Counted from the stretch's first letter, positions 9,279 through 17,337 are shown. The stretch is 64,000 bases of DNA from Allocatelliglobosispora scoriae (GCF_014204945.1 NZ_JACHMN010000003.1:1674001-1738000), one strand, 5' to 3'. The notes: generated by a model not told the origin, from the sequence alone. Translations and numbers: made by a program.

Positions 9279-10487
9279 TCAGCCGCGCGATCGTCCCGAC
9301 CGCAGCAGGCGCAGCGTCGCCAGGGTGGCCCGCTCGGCGGCGGCCGGTGCGGTCGTGAAACCGGACCCGCCCCAGCCCGCTGCGGCGACCAGCGGCAGTG
9401 GACCCGGAACCGAGCCCAGCAGGTGTCCGGCGGGACGGTAGAGGCCGGTGCCGACCTCGCCGCCGACCGCGGGGAGAGCGGCGAGCCACGGCCACCGCGC
9501 GGTCGCCGCGCCGCGGATCTCGCCGAGGTCGACCTCGCTGAGGGCGCTGCCGCCGACGACGCGGTCGACAGGCCGGGGAGCGGGCCGTCCGATGAGGAAC
9601 CCGCCGTCGGGGGTGGGCCGTCCCCAGACCCCCGTGACGAGGTCGACGACCGCCGGGAGCCCGCTCCCGATCCCGGCGCCGCTGAAGCGGGCGCACTGGA
9701 TCAGCCTGGTGTGCGCGCCGCCGTGGGCCGGGCTCGGCAGCAGATGGGCGGCGCCGGCACCCGCGGCGACCACGACGGCACCCGCCGTGTGCTGGCTGCT
9801 GCCGCAGTTCAGGCGTACGCCGCCCCGGTGCGTGGAGAGCTCGTGGACGACCGAGTCCGGCAACCGGTGCACGCCCAGGAGCCGGCCGGTCTCGGCGTAC
9901 GCGCCGGTGACGGCGACCGGATCGGCGAACCCGCCCGACGGCTCCCAGACCGCCCCGGCGACCCCCTCAGGCGCCAGGGCGGGCCAGCGCCGCCGCAGCT
10001 CCGCCGGGAGCAGCAGCTCCGCGTCGACGCCGGCGGTGACGAGGTGGGCGATGGCGCGCAGCGCCGCCGCGAGCTGGCGGGCCCCGAGCAGGACCAGCGA
10101 TCCGGTACGCCGGAAGGCGTGCTCCGGCCGGTCGGGCCGGGCCGCGCGGAGCTGCTGGCTGCGCAGGGCGAGCAGCCGATCGTGCGGTGCCCGCTCGTAA
10201 GCCCGCAGCAGCCCGCCGGAGATCGTGGTGGCCGACGGTACGCCGGGCCCGGCATCGATGATCCCGACGGCGAGACCCGTCTCGGCGAGCCGGGCGGCGC
10301 AGGCGGCACCGACCACGCCGCCGCCGATCACGATCACGTCGTGGTCGGGGCGCACCGGCATCCGGTGCGGGCCGGCGTTGCGGCGCGTGATCCTCGGCTC
10401 GCGCCCGATGAACGCCGAGCGGGCCGGATCATCCGTCGTGGACCGCCCCGACGAGGGGGCCGCCATGGTCGTGTAGGTGTCGGTCAC
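9279..10487 (-). CDS. FAD-dependent oxidoreductase (DAO / glycine oxidase-like)
   Basis: 402 residues. A Rossmann FAD-binding motif follows a ~47-residue N-terminal extension (DVIVIGGGVVGAACAARLAE). A second FAD-contacting region lies near the C-terminus (LYRPAGHLLGSVPGPLPLVAAAGWGGSG). This is the DAO fold of D-amino-acid, glycine and sarcosine oxidases, which oxidise a C-N bond. GTG at 10487 is preceded by AAGGGA at good spacing. No signal peptide, so cytosolic. The substrate cannot be read from the sequence. Same strand as the XRE gene, separated upstream from the TIR-macro gene by a hairpin. Confidence 0.8.
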   Translation of the reverse strand: MTDTYTTMAAPSSGRSTTDDPARSAFIGREPRITRRNAGPHRMPVRPDHDVIVIGGGVVGAACAARLAETGLAVGIIDAGPGVPSATTISGGLLRAYERAPHDRLLALRSQQLRAARPDRPEHAFRRTGSLVLLGARQLAAALRAIAHLVTAGVDAELLLPAELRRRWPALAPEGVAGAVWEPSGGFADPVAVTGAYAETGRLLGVHRLPDSVVHELSTHRGGVRLNCGSSQHTAGAVVVAAGAGAAHLLPSPAHGGAHTRLIQCARFSGAGIGSGLPAVVDLVTGVWGRPTPDGGFLIGRPAPRPVDRVVGGSALSEVDLGEIRGAATARWPWLAALPAVGGEVGTGLYRPAGHLLGSVPGPLPLVAAAGWGGSGFTTAPAAAERATLATLRLLRSGRSRG

Positions 10488-10543
10488 GGCGGTCCCTTCG
10501 TCGTCGGGGCGGCCTGCCGGTGGTGCGGACCGGCGTGGTGCAG

Positions 10544-10585
10544 GGGCGGACCGGTAGCGGGCCGTCGCCCCCTACCGGTCCGCCC
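10544..10585. terminator. Hairpin downstream of the TIR-macro gene
   Basis: 14-base perfect arms (GGGCGGACCGGTAG / CTACCGGTCCGCCC) around a 14-base loop, 84 bases past the TIR-macro stop and upstream of the oxidoreductase start. It probably separates the two transcripts. Confidence 0.6.
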
Positions 10586-10669
10586 ATGCTCCGCCATTGT
10601 CTGCGGGCGGCGGCGGCCCGGCGCAGGGTTGCCTGTCGCCAACCGCGACGCCACCCGGACGGGTCCGGG

Positions 10670-11803
10670 TCAGGCGGGCACGGGCCGACCGGTCGAGCCG
10701 AGCTCGTCGAGGAGCACGCGGCGCTCCCGGTTGCTGTATCCCAGCAGGTAGACCATGTTCAGGGCGGTGTCCGGCGTCGCGACCAGGTGGGCCCGGACGG
10801 CGCCGACCATGGCGGTCACGGTGGCCCGCAGCCCGCCGCCGCCGTCTCCCGTACCGAGCAGGGGCAGCAGGATCGAGCGCACCTCGGGCTCGGCCGCCGC
10901 CAGCCGCTCGGCCGCCGCGAGCGCGTTCGCCACGCAGCCCGCGATCCGGGGGACCTGCTGGAACCCCGCGCCCGGCGCCCCGCTCACGGACGCCACATGG
11001 ATCAGATGGCGTACGCCGTGGCTGCGGGCGAGCGCGCCGGACGTCGTCACGAAGGCCTGGCACGGCGCGACGGGACGGCGTGCACCCACCACCGCCGCGA
11101 GCGCCCTCGGGATGACGTCCTCGGTCACCACGCCGATCGAGTCCCGCTCGGCGCCGAAATACCGGATGATGCCCGAGATCGTCGACTCGCTGGTCCGGGA
11201 CATCTCCATGTCGGTGTTCTCGCTGTTGACCCAGATGTCGGCGAAGCGGACGTGCCGGATGCTGCCGCTGACGACCCCGACCCGGCAGGCCGAGGCGGCC
11301 ACGTCGAAGACCCGCACCTCGTCCGCGGGCGCCTCCGCGCCGTCGCCGGGTGCGATCGGGGCGGCGATGATGGCGGCCACCTCGCTGCGGACCCGGGCCA
11401 GGTCGTGGTCGATGTTGCGGTGGTGCACGCGGAGGTACTGGCAGCGCACCAGCGCCGCGATGTCGTCGGGGAGCTGATCGGCGGGGGGCAGCGTGGCGTC
11501 CTCCACCAGGATCGGGACCACCCGCAGGCCCTGCGCGAAGGCTTCGGCGATCTCCCGGCGTACCCAGTCGTCGTTCGGGTCGGGCCTGCTGTGGCGCAAC
11601 CAGTCCGGCCCGATCACCGCCAGCAGCGCGACGCAGGACCGCAGGCTGTCGTGGATCTGGGTGACGAAGTCGTCGCCGGGCCGGATCGACCTCGAGGAGA
11701 GGAAGACCGCGTCGCGGCCGAAGGCTTCGGAGAGGTCGCGGTCGAGCAGCGCGGCAAAGCCCGGCTGGTCCCGGCCACGGAAATTGATGAAGACCCTCGG
11801 CAT
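10670..11803 (-). CDS. TIR-macro domain fusion protein
   Basis: 377 residues. The TIR domain (1-~135) opens MPRVFINFRGRD, close to the (S/N)FRGxD start of TIR proteins. VFLSSRSIRPGDDF and VALLAVIGPDWL follow, then DDWVRREIAEAF, whose E84 is the expected NADase glutamate. After a Pro/Ala linker, residues ~163-370 read as a macro fold: WVNSENTDM in the ADP-ribose loop position, HVASVSGAPGAGFQQV, and LLPLLGTGDGGG. TIR enzymes cleave NAD to ADP-ribose-type signals and macro domains bind them; type II Thoeris uses a macro-domain effector. One chain could therefore make and sense, or hydrolyse, the signal (inference). It is divergent from a TM-nucleosidase gene. No clear Shine-Dalgarno precedes the ATG; the long upstream frame is a shadow. 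Confidence 0.85.
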   Translation of the reverse strand: MPRVFINFRGRDQPGFAALLDRDLSEAFGRDAVFLSSRSIRPGDDFVTQIHDSLRSCVALLAVIGPDWLRHSRPDPNDDWVRREIAEAFAQGLRVVPILVEDATLPPADQLPDDIAALVRCQYLRVHHRNIDHDLARVRSEVAAIIAAPIAPGDGAEAPADEVRVFDVAASACRVGVVSGSIRHVRFADIWVNSENTDMEMSRTSESTISGIIRYFGAERDSIGVVTEDVIPRALAAVVGARRPVAPCQAFVTTSGALARSHGVRHLIHVASVSGAPGAGFQQVPRIAGCVANALAAAERLAAAEPEVRSILLPLLGTGDGGGGLRATVTAMVGAVRAHLVATPDTALNMVYLLGYSNRERRVLLDELGSTGRPVPA

Positions 11804-11920
11804 GACATCATCGTGGCATCGATGGGTGGCGCTGGGTACCCGTCCGCCCGCCGGTCGGCCGCGGCGGGCTGTCCGTCGGAACCACGTGGCACCGCGAATT
11901 CGCCCGGCCGGGGAGAGCAG
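11804..11920. other. Divergent intergenic region of the TIR-macro / TM-nucleosidase pair
   Basis: 117 bases between two divergent starts, so both promoters must sit here or inside the coding ends. I see no convincing -35/-10 pair or repeat. GGGAGAG (11911-11917) serves the rightward gene. Confidence 0.4.
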
Positions 11921-13831
11921 ATGGATGTGACGTTCACACAGTGCCGGGCCGCCGCCCGCGCCGCCCGCGGCGCCGAGGATGGCAGGCGGGCCATTCGCGT
12001 CGCCCGTCCGCGCAGCGTGCACGGCCTGGGGAGCAGCCGCGCGCCGCTCGCCCTGATGCTCTACGTCGCCGCGACCGAGGGGCGGCTGGTGTGGCGGAAC
12101 CCGGCGAGCTTCGCGCTCCTCGAACGCCCGGCCGCCATCGAGAGCCCGATCGGCAAGGGGCTGCGGAGGCGCCTGCTGCGCATCGTGGACCGGCGCTGGG
12201 ACCTGCTCGTCTTCGCGGTCCCGCCGGTGCTCCTGCTGCTCGCCGCCGTCGTCGCGGGCCTCCTCGCGCGGCTTCCGCTCACCGCTGTGCTGCTCGCGAC
12301 GGGCGCCGCCGCGTACGCGGTGGTCTTCATGGCCGCGCAGATGCTCACTCAGCTCGCCTGGGTCCGCCGGGTGCTGGGCCTGCGGCAGCGCTCGCCCGAC
12401 GAGATCGCCGAGGAGACGCTGCCGGGCTCGAACTGGTCGGTCCCGCTGCTGCATCACGAGGCGGCCGACGACATCCGCCCGCTCGTCCAGGAGATCGACC
12501 AGCGGCTGTCGCGGCTGGTCCGGGCCGATCTGCGGGTCCGGGGCGAGCTCACGGACCGCGACGTCCAGGAGATCCCCGTCCGGGAGCTGCTGATCTTCCT
12601 GCCCCGCGGTGCCACGACGCAGGACGCACGGCAGGCGATGTCGGCGATCATGGCCGCGCCGTTCGGGCCGGGGTCGCGGGTCCTGCTGCGCGCACCGGCC
12701 AACCAGGTGGCGAAGGTGCGGCAGCCGGTCCGGGAGGGCGGCGGCTTCTTCTTTTTCTACGCCGGTGCCTGCGCGGTCGTGCTGACGATCTGCGCCTACC
12801 TGGTGAGCATGTGGGAGGCGGAGCGGTGCCTGTCGGGGGCGACGTGTGCGGGGCGCCCGGACACGTTCGGCTCGGCGGCGCACTGGCTGGCCTGGCGCCT
12901 GTTCTTCCAGGACCCCGCCGGGATCTCGGCCGACGCACCGCAGTCCCTGGTGATCGGGTGGCTCACCAGCGTCGTGGGGCTGGTGAGCGTACCGGTGCTG
13001 GTCATGTCGTGCCGGCTGGCGATCACCGCGCAGCGCACCGCCACCGCCTTCGCCACCGAATACCTGGAGGGTGTCATGGACACGACCCGCCTGCTGCTGA
13101 TCACGGTCACCACCGAGGAGCGCGACGCGGTGCTCGCCGCCGTCGCCGCCATCACCGGTACGAGCCCCGAACGCTCCTTCGAGCAGAACCACGTCATCTA
13201 CGACCTGGGAGTCGCCGGAGGTACCCGGATCGGGCTGGTCCGGTGCCCGAGCCAGGGCGCGACCGGCCCGGGCGGCGCGATCATGACCACGACCGAGGTG
13301 ATCCGCCGGTGGCGGCCGGACTTCGTGGTGATGGCCGGAATCTGCTACGGGCTGCGCGACGACTGGCGGACACCGCAGCAGATCGGTGACGTCATCGTCT
13401 CCACCGCCGTCTTCGACCTGGACCGCAAGGCCATCTTCGACGGCGAGAACGGCGAGGTCAGGCAGGAGATCGACGGCGACCGGGCGAGTGCGCCGAGCAT
13501 CCTCGTCGGCCGCCTGGACGCCGCCTCCATCGACTGGAACGCGGCCAGGGTCTACTTCGGACTGATGCTCTGCTCCGGCACCCTGGTCGACTCCAAGGTC
13601 TACCGCGACGAGCTGCGGGCCAACCACCGCAAGGCGGTCGGCGGCGACATGGAGGGGCACGGCGTCTACGCCGCCGCCGCCGAAGCGCGAGTGCCGTGGA
13701 TCATCGTGAAGGGGATCTCCGACCTCGGCGCCGACCGCAGCGGCCTCGTCGACCGCGGCCTCGCCGCCCGCAACGCCGCGGACTTCGTCGCGCACGCCGT
13801 CAAGCTCGGCGCCTTCGCCGACAAGGGCTAG
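11921..13831 (+). CDS. Four-TM membrane protein fused to a PNP/MTAN-type nucleosidase
   Basis: 636 residues. Two adjacent hydrophobic helices (LLVFAVPPVLLLLAAVVAG; VLLATGAAAYAVVFMAA) are followed by a soluble loop and two more helices (FFFFYAGACAVVLTICAYLV; IGWLTSVVGLVSVPVLVM). From about 13076 a nucleoside phosphorylase/MTA-SAH nucleosidase fold begins: VVMAGICYGL, PQQIGDVIVSTAV, GGDMEGHGVYAAA (catalytic-type Glu) and VKGISDLGAD (catalytic-type Asp). PNP-family nucleosidases act as immune effectors in CBASS, Avs and Detocs, where some cleave ATP; others simply recycle MTA/SAH. The membrane fusion argues against a housekeeping role (inference). GGGAGAG precedes ATG 11921; the open frame back to 10520 is a shadow of the TIR-macro gene. 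It ends 9 bases from the opposing nucleosidase, its paralogue. Confidence 0.85.
   Translation: MDVTFTQCRAAARAARGAEDGRRAIRVARPRSVHGLGSSRAPLALMLYVAATEGRLVWRNPASFALLERPAAIESPIGKGLRRRLLRIVDRRWDLLVFAVPPVLLLLAAVVAGLLARLPLTAVLLATGAAAYAVVFMAAQMLTQLAWVRRVLGLRQRSPDEIAEETLPGSNWSVPLLHHEAADDIRPLVQEIDQRLSRLVRADLRVRGELTDRDVQEIPVRELLIFLPRGATTQDARQAMSAIMAAPFGPGSRVLLRAPANQVAKVRQPVREGGGFFFFYAGACAVVLTICAYLVSMWEAERCLSGATCAGRPDTFGSAAHWLAWRLFFQDPAGISADAPQSLVIGWLTSVVGLVSVPVLVMSCRLAITAQRTATAFATEYLEGVMDTTRLLLITVTTEERDAVLAAVAAITGTSPERSFEQNHVIYDLGVAGGTRIGLVRCPSQGATGPGGAIMTTTEVIRRWRPDFVVMAGICYGLRDDWRTPQQIGDVIVSTAVFDLDRKAIFDGENGEVRQEIDGDRASAPSILVGRLDAASIDWNAARVYFGLMLCSGTLVDSKVYRDELRANHRKAVGGDMEGHGVYAAAAEARVPWIIVKGISDLGADRSGLVDRGLAARNAADFVAHAVKLGAFADKG
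13066..13071 (+). promoter_or_regulatory. Internal Shine-Dalgarno before an in-frame ATG at the nucleosidase domain border
   Basis: GGAGGG sits 4 bases before ATG 13076, exactly where the nucleosidase domain begins (MDTTRLLLITV). Initiation here would give a soluble 251-residue nucleosidase besides the membrane-anchored form. Confidence 0.35.
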
Positions 13832-13840
13832 CCGGTCGCG

Positions 13841-14704
13841 CTAGGGCGACGGGATCGGATCGAGGCCGCCGATCCTGATCATGTGCGTGACGAACGACGC
13901 GGCGTTCGCGGCGGCCGGAGCCTGATGGCGGTCGTCCTTGTCGAAGCCCCAGTCGCAGATGCCCTTGACGAGCGCCCAGTCCACCTTGCTGCGGATCGCG
14001 GCCGCGTAGACGCCCGCGCCCTCCATCTCGCCCCCGATCGCCTCCGGATAGAGCCGCCGGATCCGCTGCTGATAGGCGGCGGAGTCGACCAGGACGCTCT
14101 CGGTGACGATCGGGCCCTCGTGGACGGCGGCCTCGTTGCGCCAGTCCAGCCGGGCGGAGCGGAGCCGGTCCAGCAGCACCGCCGAGGGGTGGACGGCGCC
14201 GCCCCGGTCCGTCTCCGTGCCGGCGACCTTCCGGTGGGCGGCGAGGCGCAGCTGGGTGGCGATGAGCACGTCGCCCAGCTGCTGTGGGCGCCGGGGATCG
14301 TCGGCCTTGAGCCCATAGCAGATGCCGACCGCGAGGACGAAGTGCGGTTTCACGTCGTCGAGGAGGGCGGGCATGGCGACCCCGGCGGCATCGGGCGTGG
14401 TCGTGCCCTGAGCGACCTGGGCCAGCGTCACCTCGGTGCGGCCGATCCGGCCGAGGGAGTAGATCGTGTGGTGGCGGGAGTGGCTCCGGGTGAGGCTCGC
14501 GCCGCTCACCGCGGTGACGGCCCGGATCGTCGCGTCCCGCTCGACATCGGCCACGACGACGAGCAGCACCCTGCTGCACCCGCCCGCTGACGGCTGCGGC
14601 CGGGACGGGTCCGCGCCACCGCCGGCGACGGCCGGGCTGTTGTCGCCGAAGGTGACGGCGGCGGCGGTGAAGGTGCCGAAGTTGTTGCGCTGCGTGCTGG
14701 TCAC
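13841..14704 (-). CDS. PNP/MTAN-type nucleosidase with N-terminal NNF...AVTFG motif
   Basis: 287 residues. The GTG start overlaps the stop of the upstream membrane protein gene in a GTGA junction; AGGAG in that gene's end is the ribosome site. The first ~25 residues carry NNFGTFTAAAVTFGDNSPA, then a Pro/Gly linker. From residue ~45 comes the nucleosidase fold: VVVADVERDATIRAV, LAVGICYGL, PQQLGDVLIATQL, GGEMEGAGVYAAA (Glu) and VKGICDWGFD (Asp). It parallels the nucleosidase half of the convergent TM fusion motif by motif, so the two are paralogues. Likely a cytosolic effector tethered to or activated by the membrane protein through the shared motif (inference). Substrate could be ATP, AMP, MTA or SAH. 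Confidence 0.85.
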   Translation of the reverse strand: MTSTQRNNFGTFTAAAVTFGDNSPAVAGGGADPSRPQPSAGGCSRVLLVVVADVERDATIRAVTAVSGASLTRSHSRHHTIYSLGRIGRTEVTLAQVAQGTTTPDAAGVAMPALLDDVKPHFVLAVGICYGLKADDPRRPQQLGDVLIATQLRLAAHRKVAGTETDRGGAVHPSAVLLDRLRSARLDWRNEAAVHEGPIVTESVLVDSAAYQQRIRRLYPEAIGGEMEGAGVYAAAIRSKVDWALVKGICDWGFDKDDRHQAPAAANAASFVTHMIRIGGLDPIPSP

Positions 14705-14787
14705 TGCCGCTCCTGATGGCCGGGGTTCGGGGGCGGCGGCGGTGTCACGGATCCGGTCGCCGGGCTGTTGTTGCCGAAGGTGACGGC
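14631..14787. repeat. Paired 29-bp repeat encoding the shared NNF...AVTFGxNSPA motif
   Basis: A 29-base stretch at 14631-14659 (start of the nucleosidase) recurs with one mismatch at 14759-14787 (end of the membrane protein). Both encode AVTFG(D/N)NSPA in the same frame. The flanking NNF triplet is also shared. The surrounding sequence is not, so the conservation is limited to the motif. Confidence 0.75.
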
Positions 14788-16545
14788 ACCCGCCTGCAGG
14801 TCGTTGAAGTTGTTGGTGATCAGCGTGATCGACCTCGACGTGAAGTCCAGGGTGTCGATGCCGCACGAGCGCAGATAGGCGTCCACCTCGTGGACGAGCC
14901 GGTGCTGGAGCCGCTCCGCCTGGGCCATCATGTCGATCAGCGCGTTGTAGTGCAGCCGCTGGTTCATGGCGAGGAACTCGCGCAGCGAGGTCTCGGCGCC
15001 GAAGTCGAACTCGTCCCGTGCGACGGTGCGACCCTCGACCCATCCGGCGACGGCGTGCCGGACCGGTGCCGTCGCCGCCGCCGCGCAGCGGCTGACGCGG
15101 CCGGTCCGCGTCGCCCAGAACGCCTTGGACCCCTCCTTGATGCCCCGCCAGGCGGCGTGGGCCCGCCGTGGTGGCACTCGGATCCCCGGGGTCGGCGGCG
15201 TCGTGGTCGACAGCCACCTGCGGCTGGTGAGCAGCACCGGTCCGGTGCCGTCGTCGGCCGCCTTCGGCCAGGTGACCTCCGGCAGGGCGTGCACACTGAC
15301 CTCGATCTGAAGCAGGTCGCGTTCGAGCATGGCCCGGACGAACATGGTGACCACGACGTCGCCGTCGGAGTCGACGGTCTTCAAACACAGGTAGCCGCGC
15401 TGATATTTCTGCGGCTCGGCCACGCGGCGCAGCACGAACTCGTCGGCCGTCGCGGTGAGCCAGGCCTCCTCGGGCCGCCCCTCGTGCAGCTCGGGCAGAT
15501 CGGCCAGCGAACGCCCGTCGATGTAGAGGCGATGCTCGCACTGCAGGCTCGGAAGCTCCAGCCCTCGGGCGGCGGTGGCGAGCGCCTCGTGCAGCTCGAT
15601 CACGTCGACCTCCTTGGGCGCCGTATCCGACTCGGAGCGGAGCGCCACGTTCACCGGTGACGTGGTCCACCGCATGATCCGGTGTCCCGCGCCGACGAAC
15701 GGGCCCAGCACACTGTGTGCCCGATCGCGCGCGTAGATGAGCACATTGGCGTTCTCGATCTGGCGAGCCCGGGTGGCAGCCCTCCCTCGCGGGGAGACGT
15801 GCCCTCGATCGACCACGTCGCTGGTGAGGACCCGGCTGGCCCGGACGTATCCGACGACGGAGAAGGTGACGATGATCAGCCAGGAGAGCAGCAGCTCGGT
15901 GCCGATGGCGAGCAGGGTGAGGCGGCTCTGGCGCTGCACCACGACGAAGACGCCGACGGCGATCGCGATCGCGGCGATGACGGCAGTCCGCTTGGCGCCC
16001 TCCCGGTCCGGGCCCGTGACGGATCCGACGATCCGTTGGACCACCGTCGCCAGGGAGATCTCGTTGCGGACGAGGAGCCAGCGCAGGGCGCCCAGGGCGG
16101 CGCAGACGCCGACCACGGCGAGCAGCCCGACCGGGCTGAGGCCGAACCAGATGAGGCTGATCACGACGAGCGTGGCGAAGAGCAGGGCGGACAGGAGCAC
16201 GTCGCGGGTGAGGGCGAGCCTGGTGGCCCGCCCGGTGTGCCACAGCAACGCGATGAGGTCCACCGCGTAGCAGGGTGCCCAGGCCCGCCGGCCCTTTCCG
16301 GAGAGATGCGTGTTGACGTGGGTGCGCAGCTCGTCCTCGACATGGACGAGGGTGCAGAGCTTCCGGGTCGGGCTGGTGGTCTGGTCGGCGGCCCTGCCGG
16401 GCACCACGGCCGGAGCCTCGGGGTCGGGCCGGCGCTGGGCCGGGATGGGGTTGCGCCGGACGGGCGTGACGCGTTGCAAGGCGTCGCCCAGGTCGTCGGG
16501 CGCAGCACCGTTGAGCCGTCCGCCAGCGACGTTGTGATCGGTCAT
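14701..16545 (-). CDS. Four-TM membrane protein with C-terminal NNF...AVTFG motif
   Basis: 614 residues. Soluble N-terminus of ~110 residues, then four hydrophobic helices (LLSALLFATLVVISLIWFG; GLLAVVGVCAALGALRWLL; AVIAAIAIAVGVFVVV; TLLAIGTELLLSWLIIVTF). A ~350-residue cytosolic region with no family I recognise follows (includes LQCEHRLYIDGRSLADLPE). Close to the C-terminus is ITNNFNDLQAGAVTFGNNSP, then a Pro run and the stop. The same motif opens the downstream nucleosidase. It is the middle gene of a three-gene operon: 9 bases after the first membrane gene and a 4-base overlap with the nucleosidase. Layout suggests a membrane sensor or anchor that recruits the nucleosidase by a homotypic motif. 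Function otherwise unknown. Confidence 0.75.
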   Translation of the reverse strand: MTDHNVAGGRLNGAAPDDLGDALQRVTPVRRNPIPAQRRPDPEAPAVVPGRAADQTTSPTRKLCTLVHVEDELRTHVNTHLSGKGRRAWAPCYAVDLIALLWHTGRATRLALTRDVLLSALLFATLVVISLIWFGLSPVGLLAVVGVCAALGALRWLLVRNEISLATVVQRIVGSVTGPDREGAKRTAVIAAIAIAVGVFVVVQRQSRLTLLAIGTELLLSWLIIVTFSVVGYVRASRVLTSDVVDRGHVSPRGRAATRARQIENANVLIYARDRAHSVLGPFVGAGHRIMRWTTSPVNVALRSESDTAPKEVDVIELHEALATAARGLELPSLQCEHRLYIDGRSLADLPELHEGRPEEAWLTATADEFVLRRVAEPQKYQRGYLCLKTVDSDGDVVVTMFVRAMLERDLLQIEVSVHALPEVTWPKAADDGTGPVLLTSRRWLSTTTPPTPGIRVPPRRAHAAWRGIKEGSKAFWATRTGRVSRCAAAATAPVRHAVAGWVEGRTVARDEFDFGAETSLREFLAMNQRLHYNALIDMMAQAERLQHRLVHEVDAYLRSCGIDTLDFTSRSITLITNNFNDLQAGAVTFGNNSPATGSVTPPPPPNPGHQERQ

Positions 16546-16554
16546 CGTCGGCCC

Positions 16555-17121
16555 CTAGCCCGGCTCGTGTGCGGTGTCGGGGCGGCTGTCGACGTTGGTG
16601 AGCACCTGATGGCCGAGGCCGGCGAGCGCGGCGATCTCGACGATGACGAGAGCAGCCATCGCCGGTGAGGTGGCGATCGTCGACCAGCTCATCAACATCG
16701 CCACGATCCCGGGCCCGCAGAAGGTCACGACGGTGATCACCGTATGGATGGTCCGGCGCAGCCGGTATCCGCCGATGGCCCGGTGCTCGGCCTCCCAGCC
16801 GAAGAGGCCGGTCGCATGTGGACTGCCCGCGAGCTGGCTGATGAGGCTCCGGCGGATGTATCCACCGATCTCCCAGACCTTGCGGTCGTTGCTCGCGTGC
16901 GTCCAGCCGAGGATGATGCAGACCGGGGGCAGCAGCAGGAGCAGATTGTGCAACCCGGTCTGCAGGGCCGCCGCACCGATCGCGCCCACCGCGACGAGCG
17001 TGGCGTAGACGAGATTGTCCCGGCTCGTGATCCGCTGCCGTTGCTCCTCCTTGAGCTGCTCATACTCCAGAATCAACAACTCGGTGCGGATGGGCAGGGC
17101 CGGTCTCAGCGTGCGCTCCAC
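16555..17121 (-). CDS. Small integral membrane protein with N-terminal coiled coil
   Basis: 188 residues from GTG 17121, preceded by GGAGGA. An N-terminal helical stretch (ELLILEYEQLKEEQRQRITS) looks like a short coiled coil. Two hydrophobic segments follow (YATLVAVGAIGAAALQTG; LLLLLPPVCIILGW), then a soluble loop with NDRKVWEIGGYIRRSL, and two further segments (TVVTFCGPGIVAMLMSW; ALVIVEIAALAGLG). No named family recognised. It heads the three-gene operon with the second membrane protein and the nucleosidase, so it probably acts in the same complex. The reading frame continues upstream, but the Shine-Dalgarno and promoter-like sequence at 17164-17200 place the start here. Confidence 0.7.
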   Translation of the reverse strand: MERTLRPALPIRTELLILEYEQLKEEQRQRITSRDNLVYATLVAVGAIGAAALQTGLHNLLLLLPPVCIILGWTHASNDRKVWEIGGYIRRSLISQLAGSPHATGLFGWEAEHRAIGGYRLRRTIHTVITVVTFCGPGIVAMLMSWSTIATSPAMAALVIVEIAALAGLGHQVLTNVDSRPDTAHEPG

Positions 17122-17163
17122 GGGTCCTCCGATCGGTGCCTGACGATTCGCTGCACATCTATG

Positions 17164-17200
17164 AAGGTAATCGCCGCGCGACATTATTGTCAATATGACA
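17164..17200 (-). promoter_or_regulatory. Candidate promoter/operator of the membrane-nucleosidase operon
   Basis: Read on the minus strand: TTGACA (17188-17193), 18-base spacer, TACCTT (17164-17169), giving a leader of about 36 bases before GTG 17121. The -35 box overlaps a perfect inverted repeat TGTCA-N3-TGACA (17188-17200), a possible repressor site. The region is AT-rich against its surroundings. Confidence 0.45.
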
Positions 17201-17337
17201 TTTAAGATGGATCGATTGTGCGGCAGGGGATTTCCGACAGCGGGATGATCTGACGGACGGCCAGGCGCCACCGGGCGGCGCCGGCGCATGGTGCAAACGG
17301 AGCGCGGCGCTCCCGGCCGAGTTCTAGAGTCGGGGTC

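Noticed and set aside
10520-11920. Upstream extension of the TM-nucleosidase frame over the TIR-macro gene
   Set aside because: The extension overlaps a clearly coding antisense gene, and a good ribosome site precedes ATG 11921.
10670-17121. Classical Thoeris system
   Set aside because: No SIR2-SLOG ThsA and no separate TM-macro effector; the nucleosidases and membrane proteins are not Thoeris components.
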